From UMGS1370 sp963557065 (lineage in GTDB: Bacteria > Bacillota > Clostridia > Lachnospirales > Lachnospiraceae): DNA of 44,000 nucleotides. Numbering within the stretch: the stretch's first letter is position 1; every line of letters starts with the position of its first letter. Positions 17,444 to 26,700 of this stretch are shown piece after piece. The notes beneath the pieces are model-generated. The model made no database searches and was not told the origin of the DNA. It was given only the letters and a program-made list of their open reading frames with translations. The stretch covers positions 1-44,000 of the forward strand of contig CAUWCT010000011.1 of assembly GCA_963557065.1 (NCBI GenBank). Direction: 5' to 3'. A program made the position numbers and the translations under genes.

Positions 17444-17516
17444 GTATGCAAAAGTCCATCTGCTTTGCAGATGGGGTGCTTTTCACCGGACATTATACAA
17501 TAGGAGATCGATTTTG

Positions 17517-18218
17517 ATGAAAACAAGACGTGTATTGTTAAAATTGAGCGGCGAAGCCCTGGCCGGCCCTAAAAAGACAGGGTTTGACGAGGATACGGTA
17601 AAAGAGGTAGCCAGACAGGTAAAGATTTCCACAGATGCAGGCGTGCAAGTGGGAATCGTTATCGGAGGCGGCAACTTCTGGAGAGGACGTACCAGTGAAG
17701 CAATCGACAGAACCAAGGCCGATCAGATTGGGATGCTGGCTACGGTGATGAACTGTATCTATGTATCGGAGATTTTCCGCAATGCAGGGATGCAGACACA
17801 GATTTTAACCCCTTTTGAGTGTGGTTCCATGACCAAGCTTTTCTCAAAAGACAGAGCAAATAAATATTTTGAAAAAGGTATGGTTGTATTTTTCGCAGGC
17901 GGAACGGGACATCCATATTTTTCCACTGATACAGGTATTGCACTGCGCGCCATTGAGATGGAGGCAGATTGTATTTTACTTGCGAAAGCCATTGACGGCG
18001 TCTACGACAGCGATCCCAAGATGAACCCTGACGCCAAAAAGTATGATACCATTTCTATTGAGGAAGTAATTGATAAAAAGCTGGCAGTTGTGGATTTGAC
18101 TGCATCCATTATGTGCATGGAGCACAAAATGCCTATGGCAGTATTCAGTTTAAACGAAAAAGACAGCATTGCCCTGGCCATGCAGGGGAAAATTAACGGC
18201 ACAATCGTGACCGCATAA
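17517..18218 (+). CDS. pyrH: Uridylate kinase (UMP kinase)
   Basis: A 233-residue amino-acid-kinase-fold enzyme converting UMP to UDP with ATP, hexameric and usually allosterically controlled by GTP and UTP. Motifs include RVLLKLSGEALAG at the N-terminus, VIGGGNFWRGR, DQIGMLATVMN and GTGHPYFSTDTGIALRA. The ATG at 17517 gives the normal start; the open frame upstream of it (from 17355) crosses the terminator and promoter and is not coding. frr follows 13 bp downstream, the usual pairing. Confidence 0.96.
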   Translation: MKTRRVLLKLSGEALAGPKKTGFDEDTVKEVARQVKISTDAGVQVGIVIGGGNFWRGRTSEAIDRTKADQIGMLATVMNCIYVSEIFRNAGMQTQILTPFECGSMTKLFSKDRANKYFEKGMVVFFAGGTGHPYFSTDTGIALRAIEMEADCILLAKAIDGVYDSDPKMNPDAKKYDTISIEEVIDKKLAVVDLTASIMCMEHKMPMAVFSLNEKDSIALAMQGKINGTIVTA

Positions 18219-18231
18219 TCAGGAGGACATT

Positions 18232-18780
18232 ATGGATATTAAAATATATGAAGAGAAGATGAATAAGACTCTGGATTCCTTAAATAATGAGTTTGGAACC
18301 ATTCGCGCAGGCCGGGCGAATCCCCATGTTTTGGATAAGATACGTGTAGATTATTACGGAACGCCTACTCCGCTGCAGCAGGTGGGCAATATTTCTGTTC
18401 CGGAACCGCGCATGCTGGTGATTCAGCCCTGGGAGAAAACCCTGATCAAGTCCATTGAGAAGGCGATTCAGACTTCTGAACTGGGAATCAATCCGACCAA
18501 TGACGGAAGTGTAATCCGCTTAGTGTTCCCGGAGCTGACCGAAGAGCGCAGAAAGGAACTGGCAAAGGATGTAAAGAAAAAAGGCGACAATGCAAAAGTT
18601 GCTCTGCGCAATATCCGCCGGGATGCCAATGAAGTATTTAAAAAGGCAGAAAAGGCAGGAGAGATTTCAGAAGATGAGCTGCAGGATTTGGAACACAAGA
18701 TTCAGAAACTGACAGACAAGATGGTTGAGAAGATTGATAAAGCTGTAGAAGTAAAGACAAAAGAGATTATGACTGTCTAA
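18232..18780 (+). CDS. frr: Ribosome recycling factor
   Basis: A 182-residue RRF, which with EF-G splits post-termination ribosomes. Typical features are EFGTIRAGRANPHVLDKI in helix 1, the domain II segment YYGTPTPLQQVGNISVPEPR, and the C-terminal helices with RRDANEVFKKAEKAGEISED. Length and start are normal, with AGGAGG upstream. An imperfect hairpin follows before uppS. Confidence 0.97.
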   Translation: MDIKIYEEKMNKTLDSLNNEFGTIRAGRANPHVLDKIRVDYYGTPTPLQQVGNISVPEPRMLVIQPWEKTLIKSIEKAIQTSELGINPTNDGSVIRLVFPELTEERRKELAKDVKKKGDNAKVALRNIRRDANEVFKKAEKAGEISEDELQDLEHKIQKLTDKMVEKIDKAVEVKTKEIMTV

Positions 18781-18790
18781 TCGGTTATGG

Positions 18791-18832
18791 GGGCTGCCGC
18801 AAATGGAAAAATAAAGATTTCAGCGGCGGTCC
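18791..18832 (+). other. Hairpin between frr and uppS
   Basis: GGGCTGCCGC (18791-18800) pairs with GCGGCGGTCC (18823-18832) with two GU pairs. The following CTTTCTTAT is too interrupted for a confident terminator; it may be a weak attenuator within the operon. Confidence 0.35.
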
Positions 18833-18866
18833 TTTCTTATCGTGGAGAAAAGGGAGAGAGGAAATT

Positions 18867-19592
18867 ATGCCAGATACAGGAAAGATGGATACCATGAGGA
18901 TGCCGGAGCATGTGGCCATTATTTTAGATGGAAACGGCAGGTGGGCCAAGAAGAGAGGTCTTCCCAGAGCGATGGGGCACAAAGAAGGATGCAAGACCCT
19001 GGAGGGGATTGTGGAGCAGGCGGCAAGAATGGGAATCGGATATTTGACTGTATACGGATTTTCTACAGAAAACTGGAAACGTTCCAGCGAGGAAGTAGGG
19101 GCGCTGATGCAGTTATTCCGCCATTATATGGTCCGCCTTTTAAAGGTTGCAGGAGAAAACAATGTCCGGGTAAAAATGATCGGCGAGAGAAACCGATTTG
19201 ATCCTGATATTGTGGAAGGAATCAACCGGTTGGAGAAAGAGACAAAAGAGAATACCGGCCTTACGTTTGTAATAGCAGTGAATTACGGGGGCAGAGACGA
19301 AATCACCAGAGCTGCAAAAAAACTGGTAAAAGACTGTCAGGAGGGAAATGTAAAGCCGGAAGAGATTGACGAGTATTCTTTTGCATCCTATCTGGATACA
19401 GCCGGGATGCCGGATCCGGATTTGCTGATTCGCACCAGCGGAGAACTTAGGCTGTCCAATTATATGCTGTGGCAGTGCGCTTATACGGAAATATATGTGA
19501 CTGACTGTTTGTGGCCGGATTTTGACAAGAAGGAATTAGAAAAAGCCATTGCAGCGTATAATAAAAGAGAACGGCGGTTTGGCGGCCGTTAG
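18867..19592 (+). CDS. uppS: Undecaprenyl diphosphate synthase (cis-prenyltransferase)
   Basis: A 241-residue cis-prenyltransferase that condenses isopentenyl diphosphate units to C55 undecaprenyl diphosphate, the lipid carrier for peptidoglycan and wall polymers. Conserved motifs are HVAIILDGNGRWAKKRG (catalytic Asp21), GHKEG, YGFSTENWKR, and near the C-terminus DLLIRTSGELRLSNYMLWQ. The ATG at 18867 has GAGAGAGG upstream. It lies in the common uppS-cdsA-dxr-rseP-ispG group, linking precursor supply and use. Confidence 0.96.
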   Translation: MPDTGKMDTMRMPEHVAIILDGNGRWAKKRGLPRAMGHKEGCKTLEGIVEQAARMGIGYLTVYGFSTENWKRSSEEVGALMQLFRHYMVRLLKVAGENNVRVKMIGERNRFDPDIVEGINRLEKETKENTGLTFVIAVNYGGRDEITRAAKKLVKDCQEGNVKPEEIDEYSFASYLDTAGMPDPDLLIRTSGELRLSNYMLWQCAYTEIYVTDCLWPDFDKKELEKAIAAYNKRERRFGGR

Positions 19593-19612
19593 GCGGGCGG
19601 AAAGGAGTTAGT

Positions 19613-20422
19613 ATGTTTGGAACGCGTCTAATCAGCGGAATTGTTCTGGTGATTCTTTCGCTTATTTTTGTAGTGTCCGGCGGAAGTCTGTTGCTGGGAG
19701 TTACAGAAGTGATTTCCCTTATCGGGTTGTTTGAACTGTATCGGGCTTTGAAAATTGAAAAAGGCCCCATGGCGTTTGCCGGTTATCTGGCTGCCTTGTC
19801 CTATTTCGGCCTGCTGTGGATTTCCAATACCGAGTATCTGATGCTGGTATTTATTGGATTTCTTATGGTCTGCATGACAATTTATGTAGTTACATTTCCT
19901 GAATATAAGACAGAAGAAGTGACAGGGGCAGTATTCGGACTGGTTTATGTTCCGGTAATGCTCTCTTATCTGTACCTGACCAGACAGATGCCGGATGGAA
20001 ATTATGTAGTGTGGCTGATTTTTATCAGTTCCTGGGGCTGTGATACCTGTGCCTATTGTGTGGGAATGCTGTTGGGAAAACACCGTCTGGCTCCGGTACT
20101 CAGTCCGAAAAAGTCTGTTGAAGGGGCGGTGGGAGGCGTAGCAGGAGCCGCTCTTTTGGGATTTTTATATTCCTGTATTTTTAAAGATAATATGCTGAAT
20201 CTGGTAAATCCACAGGCGGCCTGTGCTCTGGCCTGTGCAATCGCGGCTGTAATTTCTCAGATTGGTGATTTAGCGGCGTCTGCTATTAAGCGGAACCATG
20301 ACATTAAAGATTACGGGCATTTGATCCCCGGACATGGAGGAATTCTGGATCGGTTTGACAGTATGATTTTTACAGCGCCAGCAATCTTTTTTGCAGTGTC
20401 GTTTTTGGATAAAGTGCTTTAA
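19613..20422 (+). CDS. cdsA: Phosphatidate cytidylyltransferase (CDP-diglyceride synthase)
   Basis: A 269-residue integral membrane enzyme that makes CDP-diacylglycerol from CTP and phosphatidate, the branch point of phospholipid synthesis. It is very hydrophobic, with about seven to eight membrane segments. The family signature at the C-terminal end is intact: AIKRNHDIKDYGHLIPGHGG followed by ILDRFDS. It follows uppS by 20 bp and precedes dxr by 18 bp, with AAAGGAG before the ATG. Confidence 0.95.
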   Translation: MFGTRLISGIVLVILSLIFVVSGGSLLLGVTEVISLIGLFELYRALKIEKGPMAFAGYLAALSYFGLLWISNTEYLMLVFIGFLMVCMTIYVVTFPEYKTEEVTGAVFGLVYVPVMLSYLYLTRQMPDGNYVVWLIFISSWGCDTCAYCVGMLLGKHRLAPVLSPKKSVEGAVGGVAGAALLGFLYSCIFKDNMLNLVNPQAACALACAIAAVISQIGDLAASAIKRNHDIKDYGHLIPGHGGILDRFDSMIFTAPAIFFAVSFLDKVL

Positions 20423-20440
20423 CACAGATGGGAGACAGTT

Positions 20441-21583
20441 ATGAAAAAAATAGCAGTTTTGGGCTCAACAGGCTCTATTGGCACCCAGACATTGGAAGTA
20501 GTAAGAAACAATAAAGATATCCAGGTAACAGCTTTGGCGGCTGGCAGCAATGTGGGACTTTTGGAAAAACAGGTGCGGGAGTTTCTTCCCCGGATTGTCT
20601 GTGTATTTCGGGAAGAAAAGGCAGAAGATTTAAAATTGCGTATAAAGGATTTGCACGTAAAAGTGGTGTCGGGCATGGACGGTTTAATAGAGGCGGCGGC
20701 AGCTACTGACGCGGACATCGCAGTAACGGCAGTGGTTGGAATGATTGGGATTCGTCCCACAATCGCTGCAATAGAAGCGGGAAAAGATATTGCACTGGCC
20801 AATAAAGAAACTCTGGTTACAGCTGGTCATATTATTATCCCGTTGGCACAGGAAAAGGGCGTGAGACTTTTGCCTGTAGACAGCGAACACGCAGCCATTT
20901 TTCAGTGCTTAAACGGCGAAAAAGGCAATCGGATTCATAAGATTTTACTGACTGCTTCCGGCGGCCCGTTCAGAGGATGGACCAGAGAGCAGATGGAGGG
21001 GGTGCAGGTAGAAGATGCCCTAAAGCATCCGAATTGGGCGATGGGACAAAAGATTACCATTGATTCCTCTACCATGGTCAATAAAGGGCTGGAAGTTATG
21101 GAGGCAAAATGGCTGTTTGGAGTGGATATGGAGCAGATTCAGGTAGTGGTCCAGCCCCAAAGCATTATCCATTCTATGGTAGAATTTGAAGACGGATCTG
21201 TGATGGCCCAGCTTGGCACTCCGGATATGAAGCTTCCTATCCAGTATGCTCTGTATTACCCGGAGAGAAGGTATTTGGCCGGAGAACGGCTGGATTTTAC
21301 AAAATTATCCGGGCTTACTTTTGAGACGCCGGATTTAGAAAATTTCAGGGGGCTTAAACTGGCATATCAGGCAGGCAATGCAGGCGGTTCCATGCCAACT
21401 GTTTTTAATGCAGCCAATGAATTGGCAGTAGCCGGATTTTTAGATAGGAAGATTTCTTATCTGACAATTACAGATTTGATTGAAGGAGCCATGGAGCGCC
21501 ATAAAATTATTGAGAATCCTACTGTAGATGAGATTTTAAGCTGTGAACAGGAAGTATATGAATATATAGAAAGCAGGTGGTAA
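20441..21583 (+). CDS. dxr: 1-deoxy-D-xylulose 5-phosphate reductoisomerase
   Basis: A 380-residue enzyme that converts DXP to 2-C-methyl-D-erythritol 4-phosphate with NADPH, the committed step of the MEP isoprenoid pathway. It shows the NADPH-binding start KIAVLGSTGSIGTQTLEVV, the ALANKETLV motif, PVDSEHAAIFQ, TASGGPFR and HPNWAMGQKITIDSSTMVNK, which includes substrate- and metal-binding residues. Length is normal. It stands next to ispG, which acts later in the same pathway. Confidence 0.97.
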   Translation: MKKIAVLGSTGSIGTQTLEVVRNNKDIQVTALAAGSNVGLLEKQVREFLPRIVCVFREEKAEDLKLRIKDLHVKVVSGMDGLIEAAAATDADIAVTAVVGMIGIRPTIAAIEAGKDIALANKETLVTAGHIIIPLAQEKGVRLLPVDSEHAAIFQCLNGEKGNRIHKILLTASGGPFRGWTREQMEGVQVEDALKHPNWAMGQKITIDSSTMVNKGLEVMEAKWLFGVDMEQIQVVVQPQSIIHSMVEFEDGSVMAQLGTPDMKLPIQYALYYPERRYLAGERLDFTKLSGLTFETPDLENFRGLKLAYQAGNAGGSMPTVFNAANELAVAGFLDRKISYLTITDLIEGAMERHKIIENPTVDEILSCEQEVYEYIESRW

Positions 21584-21584
21584 A

Positions 21585-22679
21585 TTGCTGAATATTTTAG
21601 CAGCCGTTATTATGTTCGGGCTGATTATTCTGATTCATGAGTTCGGACATTTTATCCTGGCCAAATTAAATGGGATTTATGTAGTGGAGTTTTCCATTGG
21701 AATGGGGCCAAGACTGTTCAGTTTTGTAAAGGGGGAGACCCGGTATTCTTTGAAAATTTTGCCTTTTGGCGGTTCCTGCATGATGTTAGGTGAATTTGAC
21801 AGTGCAGATGATGCGGGGATTCTCCCGGAAGGAGTCAGTAAGGAGGATACAAAGGGAAAGGGCTTTGCTGAACAATCGGTTTTTGCCAGGATCTCGGTAG
21901 TAGCAGCAGGTCCCATTGCCAATTTTTTGCTGGCTTTTGTCTGTGCTTTGGCAGTTGTGGCAAAGGTGGGATATATGCCTCCTGTAATTATGGATGTGGA
22001 AGCAGGAAGTCCTGCTTATGAAGCCGGACTGCAAAAGGGAGACAGAATCACAAAGATTGCAGGAAAATCCGTAGAGGACTATCGGGATATTTTCCTGTAC
22101 CAGACAGTAAATCCAGGAAAAGCCTATGTGCTGGAGTGGGAGAGAGAAGAAAACGGCGCAACAGCTGCCTATAGCAGTCACCTCACCCCGGTGTATTCGG
22201 CAGAATCCGGGAGTTATTTAGTAGGATGCTATTTTCCCGGATATTCGCCTGCAGCAGGTATAGGAGAGACTGTTAAATATGCGGTTTACAATGTGAAATA
22301 TCAGATTGAGGCTACCATTCAGAGTCTTGGTATGCTGTTTCGGGGACAGGTCAAGGCAGATGATGTGTCCGGCCCTGTCAAAATTGTATCTGTAGTCAGT
22401 GAAACAGTCAGTGAAGCCAGACAGTATGGATTTGAGACCGTTTTATTAAACCTGTCAAATTTAAGCATTATTCTAAGCGCCAATCTGGGAGTTATGAACC
22501 TTCTTCCCATACCGGCGTTAGATGGCGGAAGACTGCTTTTCCTGCTCATTGAGGCGGTCAGAGGCAAACCCATTGATCCGGAAAAAGAAGGAATGGTTCA
22601 TGCGGCAGGCATGGCAGTGTTGATGGTATTTATGATTTTTGTACTGTTTCAGGATATTAAAAGCCTGATACTTACGTAA
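21585..22679 (+). CDS. rseP: Site-2-type intramembrane metalloprotease RseP
   Basis: A 364-residue membrane protease of the S2P (M50) family, which cleaves membrane-anchored regulators and remnant signal peptides. The zinc motif HEFGH is at residues 18-22 in the first membrane helix; a PDZ domain lies at about 130-200 (GSPAYEAGLQKGDRITKIAG); the third zinc ligand motif NLLPIPALDGGRLLF is near residue 305. The start is a TTG at 21585, immediately after the dxr stop; GGTGG serves as ribosome binding site and no ATG is suitable. There is a single PDZ domain, usual in Firmicutes. Confidence 0.94.
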   Translation: MLNILAAVIMFGLIILIHEFGHFILAKLNGIYVVEFSIGMGPRLFSFVKGETRYSLKILPFGGSCMMLGEFDSADDAGILPEGVSKEDTKGKGFAEQSVFARISVVAAGPIANFLLAFVCALAVVAKVGYMPPVIMDVEAGSPAYEAGLQKGDRITKIAGKSVEDYRDIFLYQTVNPGKAYVLEWEREENGATAAYSSHLTPVYSAESGSYLVGCYFPGYSPAAGIGETVKYAVYNVKYQIEATIQSLGMLFRGQVKADDVSGPVKIVSVVSETVSEARQYGFETVLLNLSNLSIILSANLGVMNLLPIPALDGGRLLFLLIEAVRGKPIDPEKEGMVHAAGMAVLMVFMIFVLFQDIKSLILT

Positions 22680-22698
22680 ACATTCAGGAGGAAACCAG

Positions 22699-23784
22699 AT
22701 GGTTCGGGAAAATACGAGAAAGGTTAAAATCGGAGACAGGGAAATTGGAGGCGGCAGCCCGATTCTGATTCAGTCCATGTGCAATACCAGAACGGCGGAT
22801 GCAGATGCAACCATTAATCAGATTCTCCGTTTGGAAAAGGCCGGCTGTGAGATTATCCGGGTGGCAGTTCCTGCCATGGAAGATGCACAGGCGATTGAGA
22901 CGATTAAAAAGCAGATTCATATTCCTCTGGTGGCAGATATTCACTTTGACTACCGTCTGGCTATCGCTGCCATCGAGCATGGAGCGGATAAGATTCGGAT
23001 TAATCCGGGAAATATCGGTTCCAAAGACAGGGTTCAGGCAGTTGTGGAAAAAGCGAAAGAGTACCGGATTCCTATCCGCGTGGGGGTAAACAGCGGTTCT
23101 CTGGAAAAATCTTTGATTGAAAAATACGGCGGCGTGACAGCAGAGGGGCTTGTGGAGAGCGCTTTAGACAAAGTCCGGATGATTGAGGAAATGGGATATG
23201 AAAATCTGGTGATCAGCATTAAATCTTCTGACGTCATGATGTGCGTAAAGGCTCACGAGCAGATTGCCAAAAAGACAGATTATCCCCTCCATGTAGGCAT
23301 TACGGAAGCAGGAACCTTAACTTCCGGAACGATTAAATCATCAGTGGGACTGGGGATCATCTTAAATCAGGGAATCGGCGATACCATCCGCGTGTCTCTG
23401 ACTGGTGATCCGGCAGAAGAGATTAAGAGTGCCAAGCAGATTTTAAAGACTCTGGGACTTAGAAAAGGCGGCATTGAGGTAGTGTCCTGTCCAACCTGCG
23501 GGCGTACTCGCATTGACTTAATCGGGCTGGCAAACCAGGTAGAAAATATGGTAACGGAATTTGATGATTTAGATGTCAAAGTTGCAGTCATGGGCTGTGC
23601 AGTAAATGGTCCGGGCGAGGCAAAAGAAGCGGATCTGGGCATTGCAGGAGGCATAAACGAAGGGCTTTTGATAAAAAAAGGGGAGATTGTAAAAAAACTT
23701 CCGGAAGGAGAACTGTTAAAAGCCCTGCGATTGGAACTTTTATCTCTCAGGGAAGGAAACAAGAATGGGAAAACCGTTTTTTGA
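22699..23784 (+). CDS. ispG: 4-hydroxy-3-methylbut-2-enyl diphosphate synthase
   Basis: A 361-residue [4Fe-4S] enzyme that reduces MEcPP to HMBPP, the penultimate MEP step. The N-terminal TIM barrel includes IQSMCNTRTADADATINQI and ADIHFDYRLA; the Fe-S ligands are in VVSCPTCGRTRIDL and VMGCAVNGPGEAKEADLG. It starts with ATG after AGGAGG. The end overlaps polC by 20 bp, so polC translation is probably coupled. The cluster is oxygen sensitive, consistent with an anaerobe. Confidence 0.96.
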   Translation: MVRENTRKVKIGDREIGGGSPILIQSMCNTRTADADATINQILRLEKAGCEIIRVAVPAMEDAQAIETIKKQIHIPLVADIHFDYRLAIAAIEHGADKIRINPGNIGSKDRVQAVVEKAKEYRIPIRVGVNSGSLEKSLIEKYGGVTAEGLVESALDKVRMIEEMGYENLVISIKSSDVMMCVKAHEQIAKKTDYPLHVGITEAGTLTSGTIKSSVGLGIILNQGIGDTIRVSLTGDPAEEIKSAKQILKTLGLRKGGIEVVSCPTCGRTRIDLIGLANQVENMVTEFDDLDVKVAVMGCAVNGPGEAKEADLGIAGGINEGLLIKKGEIVKKLPEGELLKALRLELLSLREGNKNGKTVF

Positions 23785-26700
23785 TGTATTTCCGCAATTA
23801 AATATTGCATCTCAGTTAAAAGAGCTTTTAAATCTGGCAGAGGTGGCGAAAGTCACCTCGTCCAGAGACAGAAGCTCTCTTCGCATTTATCTGGAAAGTC
23901 CCAGACTGATCCACAAAAGCAATATTTATGCGCTGGAAAAGGGAATCCGGGATCAGCTTTTTCCCGGAAAAGAACTGACCATAAAAATCATGGAAAAATA
24001 CCATCTGTCAGGCCAGTACACGCCCCAGAAGTTATTGATGGTTTATAAAGACAGTCTTTTGATGGAACTGAAGCATTACAGTATTATCGAATACACTATA
24101 TTCCGGAAGGCAGAGATTTCCTTTCCGGAACCGGATTTGATGGAGATGACCATAGAAGACAATATGGTGTCCAAGGAAAAGGCAGGAGAATTAAAACGCA
24201 TTCTGGAAAAGATTTTTTTAGAGCGGTGCGGACTTCCCATAGAAATCCGATACCAATACGTGCCGGCGAAGGAGAGCAAGGTTCGGAAGCAGTTGGAAGA
24301 GCGGCTGGAGGAAGAATGTCGCCAGATGGCAAAAGAACGGATGAGGGACGAGGTTCCCTTTGAAGAGTCCAGGCCGGCACCGCAGGCCAACACTTTAAAG
24401 AAAGAAACAAAGGATGGCGCCGTTTTATCAGGGGCAGAAGGAAAAGGAAAAACCGGTGAAGAAAAACCGGCATTAAAAGAAGGGCGCGGCAAATTTGACA
24501 GGGAGCGCAAATACACCCACAAACGTTCTGACAATCCGGATGTACTGTTTGGCAGAGACTTTGAAGACGAGTTTATCGAGATTGAAAAGATTGACGGGGA
24601 AATGGGAGAAGTTACCCTTCGGGGAAAGATTATTGCCAAAGACTCCAGGGAACTTAGAAGCGGGAAGACCATTATTATTTTTGACATTACCGATTTTACG
24701 GACAGCATTACCGTCAAACTGTTTGTCAGGGAAGAAATGCTGGAAGATGTAAATAATGCGGTGACCATGGGGACATTTATCAAGATTAAGGGAGTCACTA
24801 CCATTGATAAGTTTGACGGAGAATTGACACTGGGATCTGTAACCGGAATTAAAAAGTGTGAGGACTTTACCTCAAAGCGAATGGACAACAGTCTGGAAAA
24901 ACGTGTGGAACTTCACTGCCACACCAAAATGAGCGATATGGACGGAGTGTCTGAAGTAAAAGACATCATTAAACGGGCGAAAAAATGGGGGATGCCTGCC
25001 ATTGCAGTAACGGATCATGGCTGTGTTCAATCCTTTCCAGATGCCAATCACGCCCTGGATAAGGGGGATTCCTTTAAGGTTTTATACGGGGTAGAGGGGT
25101 ATCTGGTAGACGATTTAAAGAAGCTTGTGGAGCGGCCGAAAGGGCAGAGTTTTTCTGGCGACTACGTGGTATTTGACATTGAGACTACTGGATTTTCACC
25201 ATCAAAAGACCGGATCATAGAGATCGGCGCTGTTAAAGTGACAGACGGAAAAATTGCAGATAAGTTCAGCGCATTTGTAAATCCCAGGATTCCCATTCCT
25301 TTTGAAATCGAGAAACTCACCGGCATCAGTGATGCAATGGTGCTGGATGCGCCGGATATTACAGTTGTGCTTCCAAAATTTCTGGAATTTTGTCAGGATG
25401 CAGTTTTAGTTGCCCACAATGCCTCCTTTGATGTCAATTTCATTACCCAGAATGCAGAAAGGATGGGGATTTCGATTTGTCCCACAGTGCTGGATACCGT
25501 TACATTAGCCAGACAGTTGATGCCAAATTTGGGACGGTACAAGCTGGATACGGTGGCAAAGGCTCTGGGAATTTCTCTGGCAAACCACCACCGGGCGGTA
25601 GATGATGCAGGGGCGACGGCAGAGATTTTTGCGGCGTTTGTAGGCATGCTCCGCAAGATGGGAATTGAGAATCTGGATCAGCTAAATGACAGCAGTCAGG
25701 TGACAGCGGAGGGGATACGCAAACTTCCCACCTATCATGTGATTATTCTGGCCAAAAATGATATTGGGCGGATTAACCTGTACAAACTGGTTTCCATGTC
25801 CCACCTGACCTATTTTGCCAGAAGACCCAGAATCCCCAAAAGCGAACTGGAAAAATACCGGGAGGGACTGATTATCGGGTCTGCCTGTGAAGCCGGAGAA
25901 CTGTATCAGGCCCTGCTTCGGGAGGTATCAGAGACGGATCTTGCTAAAATTGTAGACTTTTATGATTATCTGGAAGTCCAGCCTCTGGGAAATAATGCCT
26001 TCATGCTTCGGGATGAAAAGAGTACAGTAAAAACCAGGGAAGATTTAATCAATCTCAATAAAAAAATTATCCGGCTGGGCGATCGGTACGGAAAACCGGT
26101 GTGTGCTACCTGCGACGTCCATTTTTTAGATCCCCAGGATGAGGTTTACCGAAGGATTATTATGGCAGGTCAGGGCTTTAAGGACTGTGATGCTCAGGCG
26201 CCTTTGTATCTGCGCACGACAGAAGAAATGTTAAAGGAATTTGACTATTTAGATCCCAATAAAGCAGAAGAAATTGTAATTACCAACACCAGAAAAATCG
26301 CAGACATGTGCGAACCTATTGCGCCGGTCCGCCCGGACAAATGCCCGCCGGTGATTCCCAATTCCGACGAGACCTTAAGAAAGATTTGCTACGACAGAGC
26401 CCATGAAATATATGGAGAGGAACTGCCGGGCATTGTAGTAGAACGTCTGGAGAGGGAACTGAACTCCATTATTTCCAACGGATTTGCGGTAATGTACATC
26501 ATTGCCCAGAAACTGGTGTGGAAATCCAATGAAGACGGCTACCTGGTGGGCTCCAGAGGATCTGTTGGCTCTTCGTTAGTAGCGACCATGGCCGGAATTA
26601 CAGAGGTAAACCCGTTAAGCCCCCATTATTACTGCCCAAATTGCCATTACAGTGATTTTACTTCTGATGAGGTGAAAAAATTCAGCGGAATGGCGGGCTG

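Noticed and set aside
17355..17516. N-terminal extension of UMP kinase by 54 codons
   Set aside because: The stretch spans the oppA terminator and the pyrH promoter; family similarity begins at MKTRRVLLKLSGE.
24076..24888. Antisense open frame of 270 codons inside polC
   Set aside because: Ser/Leu/Ile-rich composition typical of a reverse-strand shadow of a long Glu/Lys-rich gene; no ribosome binding site and no recognisable domain.
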